64,000 nt of DNA from Ensifer oleiphilus (GTDB taxonomy: Bacteria > Pseudomonadota > Alphaproteobacteria > Rhizobiales > Rhizobiaceae): the NCBI RefSeq assembly GCF_013371465.1, contig NZ_JABWDU010000002.1:847666-911665 (forward strand), given 5' to 3'. A program made the position numbers and the translations under genes. Under the pieces are notes generated by a model, which worked only from the letters and a program-made list of their open reading frames with translations, ran no database searches and had not been told where the DNA came from. Of the stretch, positions 8,185 to 17,149 are shown piece after piece (within the stretch, counting starts at the first letter, position 1; every line of letters begins with the position of its first letter).

Positions 8185-9876
8185 TCAATAACGCCCCTTG
8201 AGCAGCGCCTTCAGCCGGGTCGCGTCATCAGTCGTCACCCCAGGCGGATCGACGACCGCCATCCACGCATCGATGTAATGTTCCGGCGCATAGACATGGC
8301 CGTAGCCGATCGGCGTGGTCGTACCCGTCGCCGCGTCGGCCAGAAGCTGGAACATCGTTACCACAGGGAACCATCTAAGGTCGGGCGAGACATCATGGCC
8401 ACGCGGCGCCTTCATCCAGTCCGGCTCGCGATAGAAGGAATGCGCATCGAAGAAGGTGATCGGGTCGCTGGCATATTGCAGGTAGACGATGCGGACATTT
8501 CCCCATATCGCGCCGGGGATATCCAGCGCATTCTTCTGGCCGGTAAAGCGGATCACCGAACCGTCGCGATAGAGCGGCAGCCACTCCGGAGAGCCCGGAT
8601 TTCGGCCGGCTGTCACCGAAAGCCAGGTCCGCGTCGGGAACGGCGTGCCGACCCAGAGCGCGCCCTGGAACGGGTCGCTGATGATGCCGAACGGGTCGAC
8701 CGAGCCCTGCGAGTTCATCGAGCCGAGGCTGAGGCCGTAGAGGTAGAGGCGCGGACGTTTGTCCTTGGGCAACGTCGTCCAGTAACCGTAGACCGCGTCG
8801 AACAAGGCGTCGGCAGTCTCGCCGCCATATTCCGGTTCGACCAGAAGCGACAACCAGCTCGCCAGATAAGAATACTGCACCGCGACACTCGCGACGTCGC
8901 CCTTCAAGAGATACTCGACCGAATCGATGCCCGGCGGATCGACCCAGCCGGTGCCTGTCGGCACGACGATCACGAGGTTGGACCGCTCGAACCCGCCGAC
9001 ACGCTTCAGTTCTTCGAGCGCCAGCTTGGCCCGCTCCTTCGCCGTCTCGGCCGAATTGAGCCCGGCATAGACGCGCAAGGGCTCCTTCACCTCACCACTG
9101 AAGACGGCGCCGATATCCCCGGCGCTCGGCCCTGAGGCGATGAACTGGCGGCCCTGCCGGCCGAGTTCGTCCCAGGTCATCAGCGACGCGCCGCTGCCCG
9201 TCTTCAGCGGGTCGCTCGGCGGCGCCACATCGGGGTCGATCAGCGCATCGAGCCTCTGGAACGAGCTGTCGGCCACATGCAGAGCGAAGCGGAAGATCAC
9301 CCCGTCGGTCGCCGACCAGAAGAGAGCGATGGCCGCGGCAATGGCCGTGACCTTTGCCAGTGGCCGCGTCAGCACATACTCGAAGCGCCCGGCAAGAAAG
9401 CGGAATGTCAGCCGGAACAGGCGTGCCAGCAACACGATGAGGATGAAGACGACAGCAGCGATGAGGCCAAGCTTGAACGGCTCGGCGCTCTCGACGGGAT
9501 CGAGCCCCATGAGGCTGCGCACGGTATTCTGCCATTCCGCCGCCCGCCAAAGAAAGGTCAGCGCAAAAATTCCGCAGCCGAGGGCCGCCGCAAGCTTGAG
9601 GAACAGGCCAGTCTTCGGCCGTACGTCCGGCAGTTCGAGATAGGACCAGAGCCAGCGCAGGAAGACGCCGATGGCATAGCCGGCAGACAGCGAAAGGCCT
9701 GAGATCATCGCCTGAATGACATAGGGCCGCGGGATCAGGCTCGGCGTCAGAGACGCGGCGAAGAACAGCACCCCGACGATGAGCCCCGTCGTCGACAACG
9801 ACGCCCAAAGCCCGGACACGAAACGTGGAACGGGCCACCTCGTCCTGCGCAGGCCCGTCTCTTCAAGGTGATCCAC
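8185..9876 (-). CDS. Membrane-anchored alpha/beta-hydrolase (Abhydrolase_9 type)
   Basis: 563 residues. About five hydrophobic segments lie in the first 200 residues (for example 27-45, 55-75, 95-110, 137-152, 175-190). A hydrolase domain follows, with the nucleophile elbow GLSLGS (Ser383) and a late His in GYGHVYAPEHY. This two-part layout matches the family pair with a separate N-terminal membrane domain. The substrate is unknown. The gene stands alone, with only 30 bp to the LysR gene converging on it. Confidence 0.8.
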   Translation of the reverse strand: MDHLEETGLRRTRWPVPRFVSGLWASLSTTGLIVGVLFFAASLTPSLIPRPYVIQAMISGLSLSAGYAIGVFLRWLWSYLELPDVRPKTGLFLKLAAALGCGIFALTFLWRAAEWQNTVRSLMGLDPVESAEPFKLGLIAAVVFILIVLLARLFRLTFRFLAGRFEYVLTRPLAKVTAIAAAIALFWSATDGVIFRFALHVADSSFQRLDALIDPDVAPPSDPLKTGSGASLMTWDELGRQGRQFIASGPSAGDIGAVFSGEVKEPLRVYAGLNSAETAKERAKLALEELKRVGGFERSNLVIVVPTGTGWVDPPGIDSVEYLLKGDVASVAVQYSYLASWLSLLVEPEYGGETADALFDAVYGYWTTLPKDKRPRLYLYGLSLGSMNSQGSVDPFGIISDPFQGALWVGTPFPTRTWLSVTAGRNPGSPEWLPLYRDGSVIRFTGQKNALDIPGAIWGNVRIVYLQYASDPITFFDAHSFYREPDWMKAPRGHDVSPDLRWFPVVTMFQLLADAATGTTTPIGYGHVYAPEHYIDAWMAVVDPPGVTTDDATRLKALLKGRY

Positions 9877-9974
9877 CGGCAGGCTCCTTGTTGGCAGTCA
9901 TTCGTCAAGAGCGCCATTCGGGTTGGCGCGGCACCCATTGATAGCCGCCATCCCCTACCCACGGCATGCGCGGA

Positions 9975-10607
9975 TCAGCTTTTCTGGAAGGCCAGGTGCA
10001 CGCCGAGCCCGACGAGCATGCCGCCACCGACGCGCTGCATCGCACGCTGCGCCATGCTCGAGCGCTTGAGCCTGGCCATCAGTACCCCCGCCAGAATGAC
10101 GCAGACGATATCAGCCGACGAAAACATCAGGTTGACGATGGTGCCGAGGATGACGAACTGCAGCCAGACCGGGAACGCCGCGGATGCGTCGATGAACTGC
10201 GGCAGGAAGGCCAAGAAGAAGATCGCCGTCTTCGGGTTGAGCACTTCGACAGTGATGCTTTCGAGGAAGGCGCGCCGGCCGGATTTCGCTCCGATGCCGG
10301 GCAACTCACCGGCCCCTTGCGCCTTGGCGCGAAACAGCGAAATCCCGAGCCAGACGAGGTAGGCGGCACCGGCAAACTTGACGATCATGTAGAGCACCGG
10401 CACCGCATGAAACAGCACCGACAGACCGGCGGCCGCCGCAAAGACATGCACATAGCCGCCGAGGTGAATGCCGAGCGTCGCCATCAAACCGGACCAGCGG
10501 CCGCGCGCCATCGTCTGCGCTGCCGCATAAAGCATCGCAGGACCCGGGATATAGGCGAAAATTGCCGTCGTCACGACGAAAGCCAGAAGCAGTTCCATAG
10601 ACGGCAT
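9975..10607 (-). CDS. LysE/RhtB-family amino-acid exporter
   Basis: 210 residues, a typical length for the family. It shows the signature PGPAML (residues 21-26) at the end of the first membrane helix, then further hydrophobic segments, ending with a long helix (MLVGLGVHLAF). Members export amino acids or related metabolites from the cytoplasm. The start at 10607 is chosen because GGGAG lies 12 bases upstream; the longer frame to 10712 adds a non-conserved, charged tail. The Lrp/AsnC gene upstream on the same strand could regulate it. Confidence 0.87.
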   Translation of the reverse strand: MPSMELLLAFVVTTAIFAYIPGPAMLYAAAQTMARGRWSGLMATLGIHLGGYVHVFAAAAGLSVLFHAVPVLYMIVKFAGAAYLVWLGISLFRAKAQGAGELPGIGAKSGRRAFLESITVEVLNPKTAIFFLAFLPQFIDASAAFPVWLQFVILGTIVNLMFSSADIVCVILAGVLMARLKRSSMAQRAMQRVGGGMLVGLGVHLAFQKS

Positions 10608-10774
10608 AGAGAGGCTCCCAACAGGTCGGATCGTGTGGAATAGCCAGCAATAGACAATGCCTTCGCGTTCTTGGCAAGGCGAGATCGATCTCAGCGCACG
10701 CTGGCATTGCAACAGGGCGGCCGGCTGCGTCTCGCGACCGCCTTAAACTTCCAGGCGCGTTGTCGGATCGGCTT

Positions 10775-11233
10775 TCAGATCCGCCGTTCCTTGATCGTGT
10801 TCATCACGAAGCTCGTCTCGATCGAGGCCACGCATTTGAGCCGGGCGATCTTCTCTTTGATGAACCGCTCGTATTGTTCGAGCCCGGCGCTCATCACCTT
10901 CAGCACATAGTCGCGTGAGCCGGTGACGAGATGGCATTCGAGCACTTCGTCCCAACCGCGGATCGCCTGCTCGAACATGACGATTTCGTCCTCGTGTTGG
11001 CGGCTGAGGCGGACGGTGGCGATCGCCGTCATCGTCCAGCCCTCGACCGCCGGGTCGATCAGCGCCGTATAGCCGCGGATGACGCCGGTCTCCTCCAACC
11101 GCCGCAGCCGCCTGAGGCAGGGCGAAGCCGACAGGCCGACACGTTCGGCAAGGTCATTGTTGGTGATGCGCGCGTCGGCCAGCAACTCCCTCAAGATTCG
11201 GCGGTCAGTCTCGTCGGCAATTTTCCGCGTCAT
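10775..11233 (-). CDS. Lrp/AsnC-family transcriptional regulator
   Basis: 152 residues, the standard length. The N-terminal helix-turn-helix (NNDLAERVGLSASPCLRRLR, about residues 25-44) is followed by the RAM ligand-binding domain (LECHLVTGSRDYVLKV). It is divergent from the gamma-synthase/lyase-type PLP enzyme gene 125 bp away. Lrp-like proteins often sense an amino acid and control its degradation, so the neighbouring PLP enzyme is the likely target. Confidence 0.9.
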   Translation of the reverse strand: MTRKIADETDRRILRELLADARITNNDLAERVGLSASPCLRRLRRLEETGVIRGYTALIDPAVEGWTMTAIATVRLSRQHEDEIVMFEQAIRGWDEVLECHLVTGSRDYVLKVMSAGLEQYERFIKEKIARLKCVASIETSFVMNTIKERRI

Positions 11234-11312
11234 ATCTCTTCAATCCCGGCAATAGTTTGCGCAACTCAAGGGTATGTGATCGCAAATAGCAAGGATCGGT
11301 CCAAGCGTCTGA

Positions 11313-11318
11313 TATAAT
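11313..11318 (+). promoter_or_regulatory. -10 element of the PLP-enzyme promoter
   Basis: A perfect TATAAT lies about 40 bases before the start codon of the cystathionine gamma-synthase-family gene. No -35 resembling TTGACA is found 17 bases upstream. That is what one expects of a promoter needing an activator such as the divergent Lrp-like protein. TTTGCGCAA and TGATCGCAAATAG upstream are possible binding sites. Confidence 0.4.
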
Positions 11319-11357
11319 TTGCCTGCCAGTCGCCCCGTTTCGCTTCAGGAGAAAGCC

Positions 11358-12641
11358 ATGACCGCGCCGCACCCCTACAAGACCCATATCGGAAACCACA
11401 AGCTGCATCCCGAAACGCTGATGCTGAACTATGGTTACGACCCTGAACTGTCTGAGGGGGCCGTCAAGCCGCCGGTGTTCCTGACCTCTACCTTCGTCTT
11501 CCGCACCGCCGAGGAAGGCCGCGATTTCTTCGATTTCGTCTCGGGCCGCCGCGAGCCGCCGGCGGGTGTGGGTGCCGGCCTCGTCTATTCGCGCTTCAAC
11601 CATCCGAACAGCGAGATCGTCGAGGATCGCCTGGCCGTCTATGAGCGCACCGAAAGCTGCGCGCTGTTTTCCTCCGGCATGTCGGCGATCGCGACGACCC
11701 TGCTTGCCTTCGTGAAACCCGGCGATGCGGTGCTGCACAGCCAGCCGCTCTACGGCGGCACCGAGACGCTGCTGGCGAGAACCTTCCTCAATCTCGGCGT
11801 TTCGGCCGTCGGCTTTGCCGATGGCGTCAACGAGGCGGCGGTGACTGAAGCTGCCGAAGCGGCGATGGCCAAGGGCCGCGTCTCGGTCATCCTCATCGAA
11901 ACGCCCGCCAACCCGACCAACAGCCTCGTCGACGTCGCCATGATCCGCCGCGTCGCCGACGCCATTGGCGCCAAACAGGGCCACACGCCGGTCATCGCCT
12001 GCGACAACACCCTGCTCGGCCCGGTGTTCCAGCGGCCGATCGAGCACGGTGCCGATATCTCGCTCTATTCTCTGACCAAGTATGTCGGCGGCCACTCCGA
12101 CCTCATCGCCGGCGCCGCCCTCGGGTCCAAGGCGGTGATGAAGCAGGTGAAGGCGCTGCGCGGCGCGATCGGCACCCAGCTCGACCCGCATTCCTGCTGG
12201 ATGCTCGGCCGCTCGCTCGAAACGCTCTCCGTGCGCATGCACAAGGCCAACGACAATGCCCTGGTGGTGGCGGAATTCCTGCGCGACCATCCCAAGGTCG
12301 AGCGCATCCACTACCTGCCGTTCCACGACGAAGCCTCGCCGCTCGGCAAGGCCTATGCGGCGCAATGCACCGGCGCCGGCTCGACCTTCTCATTCGATAT
12401 CACGGGTGGCCAGGAGGCGGCCTTCCGGTTCCTCAATGCGCTGCAGATCTTCAAGCTCGCCGTCAGCCTCGGCGGCACGGAATCGCTGGCAAGCCATCCG
12501 GCGGCGATGACCCATTCCGGCGTGCCGATTGACGTGCGCCGCCGCATCGGCGTTCTCGACACGACGATCCGGCTTTCGATTGGCATCGAGCACCCGGACG
12601 ATCTGGTCGCAGACCTCGCGAACGCGCTGACGCTCGCCTGA
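11358..12641 (+). CDS. Cystathionine gamma-synthase-family PLP enzyme
   Basis: 427 residues of the Cys/Met metabolism PLP family. The cofactor lysine is Lys241 in [11 protein letters not shown], with Asp216 (CDNT) holding the pyridine nitrogen. The phosphate-binding region SSGMSA lies near residue 106, and ETPANPT is at 181-187. The start is set by AGGAGAAA just upstream of 11358. The family includes methionine gamma-lyase, cystathionine gamma-synthase and O-acetylhomoserine sulfhydrylase; the exact reaction cannot be fixed here. A divergent Lrp-type regulator suggests amino-acid-responsive catabolism. Confidence 0.85.
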   Translation: MTAPHPYKTHIGNHKLHPETLMLNYGYDPELSEGAVKPPVFLTSTFVFRTAEEGRDFFDFVSGRREPPAGVGAGLVYSRFNHPNSEIVEDRLAVYERTESCALFSSGMSAIATTLLAFVKPGDAVLHSQPLYGGTETLLARTFLNLGVSAVGFADGVNEAAVTEAAEAAMAKGRVSVILIETPANPTNSLVDVAMIRRVADAIGAKQGHTPVIACDNTLLGPVFQRPIEHGADISLYSLTKYVGGHSDLIAGAALGSKAVMKQVKALRGAIGTQLDPHSCWMLGRSLETLSVRMHKANDNALVVAEFLRDHPKVERIHYLPFHDEASPLGKAYAAQCTGAGSTFSFDITGGQEAAFRFLNALQIFKLAVSLGGTESLASHPAAMTHSGVPIDVRRRIGVLDTTIRLSIGIEHPDDLVADLANALTLA

Positions 12642-12682
12642 TTTGACGGGCTTGCCGCCGATCCCTTCGGCGGCAAGCCTCC

Positions 12683-13033
12683 TCAATGGGACAGGATGTT
12701 GATCACGTTGCCGAAGGGATCGCGCAGATAGAAGCGCCGGACACCCCAGGGCTCGTCGGTGATATCATAGACGACCTCCACGCCCTTTTCCCTGGCTTGG
12801 GCATAGACCGCGTCGACATCGTCCACTTCGATCGACAGCACCGGCACCGGCGTGCCGTTTCCGCCCTCGCTCGCCACGCCCACCTGCGGCATCGCCGTCT
12901 GGCCTTGTGCCGCGAATGTCAGGATCCAGCCATGATCCATCATCAGCTCAAGCCCCAGCAGGTCGGCGTAGAAGGCGCTCGCGGCCTTAGGATCTGGCGC
13001 GTACAGATTGGAAACGATGCGTTTGACTGCCAT
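12683..13033 (-). CDS. VOC (glyoxalase/bleomycin-resistance) family protein
   Basis: 116 residues with one VOC unit: beta-alpha-beta-beta-beta pattern beginning KRIVSNLYAPDPKAASAFYA and ending RRFYLRDPFGNVINILSH, the usual C-terminal signature. The family covers metal-dependent isomerases, dioxygenases and drug-binding proteins. Nothing nearby fixes its substrate. It ends 41 bp from the end of the convergent PLP-enzyme gene. Confidence 0.8.
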   Translation of the reverse strand: MAVKRIVSNLYAPDPKAASAFYADLLGLELMMDHGWILTFAAQGQTAMPQVGVASEGGNGTPVPVLSIEVDDVDAVYAQAREKGVEVVYDITDEPWGVRRFYLRDPFGNVINILSH

Positions 13034-13141
13034 GTCGCTCTCCCGGTTTTCGAGCGCAATCTGTATCGCGACAACGCGTTTGCCAAGAGCGCGGTCACGG
13101 GCTGCAAAGGGATAGGGATAAAGTGGGCTTTCCGCGTCCTG

Positions 13142-14089
13142 TCAGGTGCGCGGCGCTGCCGGTGATCGGGGCAACACGGTGCGGATCGCCGTTTCCACCA
13201 GAACCTTGAAGCGTGCGATTTCCGGCCGTCGCTGCTGTTGGCGCGAGGCTTCCAGAAAGACCGTTCCCTCGGTGCCGTCGATCGCAAGCGGGCGGATGGT
13301 GAGATCAGGGTGCAGCGCCGTCAGATGACGCGCAAGCGACGACGGGATGGTGGCGACCAGCCGGCTGGCAATCAGCGCGTCGCCGATCCCCAGATGCGAT
13401 GGCATGGTGAGCATGATCCGGCGCGAGCGCCCGTCGCGCGCCAGCAGTCGGTCGAAGTGATTGTCCGACGCCGGCCAGGGCAGCGAATAAAGATGCGCGG
13501 CCGAGAGATAGTCGTCGACCGACACCTCATCCGTGCCGGCAAGCGGGCAGAGCGGTCCGCACAGGCAGACGAGCCGATCGCATGCGACCGGTATCCGCTC
13601 GACGAGACTACGGTCGTCGCGATCGCCACCGACCGAGATGACCGCATCGACCTCGCCCTGCGACAGCTCGGTGGCATAGGAGCGGCGTTCGAAGACGCGG
13701 ATGTCCAGGCTATGGCCCGCATGGTCCTGAACCAGGCTGTGTATCAGCACCGGCAGGAGTTGCTGGCGCAGACCGTCGGGCACCACGAGCGTGAACCGGC
13801 GCGCCTGGGGCAGCGCCTCCAGTGCGCCGGACGAAACCGCAAGCGTGATGCTGGCGATCATTTCGCTCAGCGGCACGGCGATTTCTTCCATGCGCGGCGA
13901 CGGCGCCATACCCGTGGGCGTGCGCACAAACAGTTCGTCGGCAAAGTCTTCCCGCATGCGACGGAGCCGGTGGCTGATCGAGGATGCCGTTACCCCCAGC
14001 CGGTCGGCCGCCCGCCCCACATGGCGCTCCAGCATCAGCGCGTGCAGCACTTTCAGGTTGTTGAGGTCGATCCGACGCCAGTCGAGCAT
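13142..14089 (-). CDS. LysR-family regulator (NodD/LeuO-like branch)
   Basis: 315 residues. The N-terminus (MLDWRRIDLNNLKVLHALML, then HVGRAADRLGVTASSISHRL) is the LysR helix-turn-helix, in the form seen in the branch with a conserved DLNLL-type opening. The effector domain follows. It is divergent from a small secreted protein gene 90 bp away. Target and ligand unknown. Confidence 0.88.
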   Translation of the reverse strand: MLDWRRIDLNNLKVLHALMLERHVGRAADRLGVTASSISHRLRRMREDFADELFVRTPTGMAPSPRMEEIAVPLSEMIASITLAVSSGALEALPQARRFTLVVPDGLRQQLLPVLIHSLVQDHAGHSLDIRVFERRSYATELSQGEVDAVISVGGDRDDRSLVERIPVACDRLVCLCGPLCPLAGTDEVSVDDYLSAAHLYSLPWPASDNHFDRLLARDGRSRRIMLTMPSHLGIGDALIASRLVATIPSSLARHLTALHPDLTIRPLAIDGTEGTVFLEASRQQQRRPEIARFKVLVETAIRTVLPRSPAAPRT

Positions 14090-14179
14090 GCTGAATTCCG
14101 TTCAATGCGAGATGAGGAGCCATCATTTTCCAGCGATGACAGGCCTTGCTAGAGCGCCTGCTTAACACAGGAGACCTCA

Positions 14180-14569
14180 ATGTTTGACCTGACGCGGATC
14201 GCCCGCATTACTTTCCTGGCTCTTCTCCTGCTGCCGACGCCGTCGACTGCAGAAGACGGCGGCCCGCATGTGACAAGCTGCGAGGCGATCGTCCCTATGG
14301 TCGCCGGCTGGCAGAAGCAGCCGCCGGAATGGCCGGATGTCGAACTGACGGCCGAAGTCGTATCGCTGGAGGTTCAGGATCCGATCGCCGTCACAACGCT
14401 TTGCCCGAATACCAAGACCCGCGTCGTCTGCCTCGAATACAACAACAGCGCGCTGAAGCCAGGAGACCGGGTCGATGTCAGCGGGCTGGTGTCCGGGACT
14501 TTCGAAAACGGCGTCGTGCTCGACCCCTGCGGCACAACCAAGGCCGAGGCGGAAGACAGCAGTCCTTGA
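14180..14569 (+). CDS. Small secreted protein of unknown function with four cysteines
   Basis: 129 residues. A signal peptide is evident (hydrophobic run ITFLALLLLPTPSTA, about residues 10-24). The mature part has four Cys residues (TSCEA, TLCPN, RVVCLE, LDPCG), enough for two disulfides in the periplasm. The stretch PGDRVDVSGLVSG followed by FENGVVLDPC looks like a small beta-barrel strand pattern, but I do not recognise the family. The stop is immediately followed by the end of the convergent TetR gene with no gap. Confidence 0.7.
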   Translation: MFDLTRIARITFLALLLLPTPSTAEDGGPHVTSCEAIVPMVAGWQKQPPEWPDVELTAEVVSLEVQDPIAVTTLCPNTKTRVVCLEYNNSALKPGDRVDVSGLVSGTFENGVVLDPCGTTKAEAEDSSP

Positions 14570-15154
14570 TCAGCGAGCAGTCGTCGCGGCGCGAACCAGC
14601 GTCGCCGCGGCCTTGCCGGCACTCTCCATGTAGCTTGCATCCCGGTGCAGGAGGACGACGGCAAAACTGCCGTCGAGCAAAAGCAGCATCTGTCGGGCCA
14701 GTTCGCCGGCATCAGCGATGCCTGCTTCGGAAAACACCTGCGCCAGCCAGGCCTCGAATTTCTTCTTGTGGGCGGCACCGATGCGGATCGCGGGATGGCC
14801 GGGCATGTTGGCAAGCTCAGCCGAGGTGCGCAGGAAGCCGCAGCCCTTCCACTTGGGATGCCGGGCGGCGCGGGCGAGATTGACGAAGATCGCCTCGGCC
14901 TTTGCGGCGAGGTCCCCGTCGGCCGCTTCGAACCACTTGCGAAAAAGCAAGAGGTTCGGCTGGTCGCGGCCTTCGAGATAAGCGGCGATCAGGTCGTCCT
15001 TGCTTTCGAAGTGATAGTAGAGCGTGCGCTTCGTCACCCCTGCAGCCTCGGCTACCACATCGACGCTCACCGCGCGGATGCCCTGCGCATAGAACAGCTT
15101 TGCTGCGGCCGCGACGATCGTTTCCCGGGTCGATTTCTGAGCTTTCACCATCAC
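14570..15154 (-). CDS. TetR-family transcriptional regulator
   Basis: 194 residues. The N-terminal TetR helix-turn-helix is clear (RAVSVDVVAEAAGVTKRTLYYHFESKDDL region, about residues 23-52). The C-terminal ligand domain has the KGCGFLRTSAELA segment of a common TetR subgroup. A GTG at 15154 and an ATG at 15151 are both possible starts; neither has a strong ribosome site. It is divergent from an enoyl-CoA hydratase-like gene, with a palindrome directly upstream of the start, so it likely represses itself and that gene. Confidence 0.88.
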   Translation of the reverse strand: MMVKAQKSTRETIVAAAAKLFYAQGIRAVSVDVVAEAAGVTKRTLYYHFESKDDLIAAYLEGRDQPNLLLFRKWFEAADGDLAAKAEAIFVNLARAARHPKWKGCGFLRTSAELANMPGHPAIRIGAAHKKKFEAWLAQVFSEAGIADAGELARQMLLLLDGSFAVVLLHRDASYMESAGKAAATLVRAATTAR

Positions 15155-15156
15155 AA

Positions 15157-15180
15157 TGTATACCGCCTAGTGAATATACA
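15157..15180. promoter_or_regulatory. TetR operator candidate
   Basis: TGTATA-N4-CTAG-N4-TATACA is a 24-bp site whose outer arms and central CTAG share one symmetry centre. It begins 2 bp upstream of the TetR start and lies in the 79-bp gap before the divergent hydratase gene. Position and symmetry fit an autoregulatory operator. Confidence 0.6.
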
Positions 15181-15233
15181 TGACATCCTTCCGCGCCTAA
15201 CCTCTCCGTGTCAACACTTGCCGGAGAGCAACC

Positions 15234-16049
15234 ATGTCCAACACCGTTCTGATGCAGATTTCCGAAGGCATTGCCCAACTGACGCTGAACCGGGCAGAGA
15301 AACTCAATGCGCTGAACTACGAGCTGATCGACCGACTGCTGGCCCTGCTGGACGCGATCGAGGTGAACGACAAGGTCGGAGCCGTCATCATCACCGGCGC
15401 AGGCGAGCGCGCCTTCTCCGCCGGCGGCGATATTCACGAATTTTCCGAAAGCGTGGCGAAGGGCGTGAACCCGGCGGTGCGCGATTTCGTCCGCCGGGGC
15501 CAGCGGCTGACCGCGCGGCTGGAGTCCTTCCCGAAGCCGGTCATCGCTGCCGTCAACGGCATCGCCTATGGCGGCGGCTGCGAGATCACCGAGGCGGTGC
15601 ATCTCGCGATCGCCAGCGAGCGCGCGCGCTTTGCCAAGCCAGAGATCAAGCTCGGCATGCCGCCGACCTTCGGCGGCACGCAGCGCCTGCCACGGCTTGC
15701 CGGCCGCAAGCGCGCGCTCGAACTGCTGCTGACGGGAGAGGATTTCTCGCCGGACCGCGCCCGGGACATGGGGCTGATCAACCACGTCGTTGCCCATGAG
15801 GAGCTGATGCCGGCTGCCCGCGATCTCGCGACCCGCATCATGGGCTATTCCCCGCTCGCCGTCCGCTCGATCATCACCGCCGTCACCCGTGGCCTCAACA
15901 TGTCGATATCGGAGGGGCTGCTGGTGGAAAGCGAACAGTTTGCCCAGATGGTGCCGACCGACGACCTCTGCGATGCGCTTGCCGCATGGAAAGGACGGCA
16001 TATTCATGATGATCCGCCGCGCGACCACTCCTTCGTGCGTTACTACTAA
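15234..16049 (+). CDS. Enoyl-CoA hydratase/isomerase family protein
   Basis: 271 residues, crotonase fold. The oxyanion-hole segments are present (FSAGGD at 61-66; GGG at 113-115), and both glutamates that activate water in true hydratases are kept: Glu117 (GGGCE) and Glu137 (FAKPE). Hydration of an enoyl-CoA is therefore likely, although the pathway is not shown by neighbours. The divergent TetR gene probably controls it, as fatty-acyl or aryl-CoA responsive TetR proteins do elsewhere. Confidence 0.85.
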   Translation: MSNTVLMQISEGIAQLTLNRAEKLNALNYELIDRLLALLDAIEVNDKVGAVIITGAGERAFSAGGDIHEFSESVAKGVNPAVRDFVRRGQRLTARLESFPKPVIAAVNGIAYGGGCEITEAVHLAIASERARFAKPEIKLGMPPTFGGTQRLPRLAGRKRALELLLTGEDFSPDRARDMGLINHVVAHEELMPAARDLATRIMGYSPLAVRSIITAVTRGLNMSISEGLLVESEQFAQMVPTDDLCDALAAWKGRHIHDDPPRDHSFVRYY

Positions 16050-16051
16050 AT

Positions 16052-16110
16052 TCAACCAAACGGTTGACAATAGCCACAGCATCGGCAATATTCAACAACA
16101 TGGTTGAATA
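16052..16110 (+). promoter_or_regulatory. ArsR-type promoter with two operators, probably leaderless
   Basis: A TTGACA (16064-16069) and AATATT (16087-16092) are spaced 17 bp. Two related palindromes cover the promoter: TCAACC-AAAC-GGTTGA (16052-16067) overlaps the -35, and TATTCAAC-N6-GTTGAATA (16089-16110) covers the -10 and the start codon. The predicted transcript would start within a few bases of ATG 16100, with no ribosome site in between. Confidence 0.65.
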
Positions 16111-16480
16111 TAAGAACGATCGGCTCGACGCCGTATTCCATGCGCTCTCCGACCCGACGCGGCGAGCGATGCTGCAGGATCTGTCGGCGGGCGAAAGGCT
16201 GGTGGGCGAGCTTGCCGCCCCCTTCTCCATTTCGCTTGCCGCCGCATCGAAACACATAAAGGTGCTCGAAGGCGCCGGCCTCGTCAGGCGCGAAGTGCGC
16301 GGTCGGGCGCATGTCTGCCGGCTCGACGCCGAGCCAATGCATGCCGGTATGGAATGGATGCGCCACTACGAAGCCTTCTGGCGCCAGCGCATCGACGTGC
16401 TGGAGGCATTGCTCCTGGCGGACGACGCGGCCAAGGGCGTAGACGCGCAGGCAACGACGGAGACGGAGGAGAAGAGATGA
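16100..16480 (+). CDS. ArsR-family winged-helix regulator
   Basis: 126 residues. The winged helix is plain (LSDPTRRAMLQDLSAGERLV, then ISLAAASKHIKVLEGAGLVR as recognition helix, about residues 35-60). No metal-binding Cys pair is visible, so it belongs to the metal-independent group often paired with SRPBCC proteins. The start at ATG 16100 is favoured because an operator spans it; the longer frame from TTG 16064 would begin inside the -35 box. It overlaps the next gene by ATGA, so the two are co-translated. Confidence 0.88.
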   Translation: MVEYKNDRLDAVFHALSDPTRRAMLQDLSAGERLVGELAAPFSISLAAASKHIKVLEGAGLVRREVRGRAHVCRLDAEPMHAGMEWMRHYEAFWRQRIDVLEALLLADDAAKGVDAQATTETEEKR

Positions 16481-17037
16481 CGTCGTCAACCGGCACCGAC
16501 GACGGATATGCCCGGATCGTCGCGCCGGATACCGCGCGCATCGAGCGACTGTTGCCGGGGCCGATCGAACGTATCTGGGCTTACCTGACGGAAGAAGACA
16601 AACGCCGCCGCTGGATGGCATCGGGAACCATAGGCGCCGCGACGGGGACAGCCGTTGAACATATCTTTCGCCATGAAGACCTCGGCACGGATTGCGGAGA
16701 ACCGCCGCCCAAATACGCTGCCCTTGCCGGCGAAAGCCGCATCCATGGCCGCATCATCGCCTGTGATCCGCCGCATCTGCTCGCCTATAGCTGGGGTGAA
16801 GGCACGCAGACGCCGTCGCAGGTGCGGTTCGATCTGGAAAAAAGGGGTGCCAACGTGCTGCTGGTGGTCACCCATTCGCGCATCGCGAAACAGGAGACGA
16901 TGGCGAGCTTTGCCGCAGGATGGCACACCCATCTCGACATTCTCGCCGATGTCATTTCCGGCCGGATGTCGCATGGCTTCTGGAACAAGCATACCCGGCT
17001 CGAACTGGAATATGCCCAGCGGCTATCGCCGCCCTAG
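16477..17037 (+). CDS. SRPBCC-domain protein (AHSA1-like)
   Basis: 186 residues of the START/Bet v1-like AHSA1 group, shown by IERLLPGPIERIWAYLTEED at the start, the ACDPPHLLAYSWGEG turn and the closing WHTHLDILADVISG helix. Such proteins bind hydrophobic ligands, but their individual roles are seldom known. The start overlaps the ArsR stop codon. ArsR-SRPBCC pairs are common, and the ArsR protein probably controls this gene with its own. Confidence 0.85.
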   Translation: MTSSTGTDDGYARIVAPDTARIERLLPGPIERIWAYLTEEDKRRRWMASGTIGAATGTAVEHIFRHEDLGTDCGEPPPKYAALAGESRIHGRIIACDPPHLLAYSWGEGTQTPSQVRFDLEKRGANVLLVVTHSRIAKQETMASFAAGWHTHLDILADVISGRMSHGFWNKHTRLELEYAQRLSPP

Positions 17038-17149
17038 CACTCTTTAACCCTCCGAAACTGCTGCGTGATTTTCCGCCTTGGATCCCTGCCGATCCAAAGG
17101 GCCTCATGCCGCATGTCCAAACAACGAGGCAGGATCAAGGGAGTTTGAA

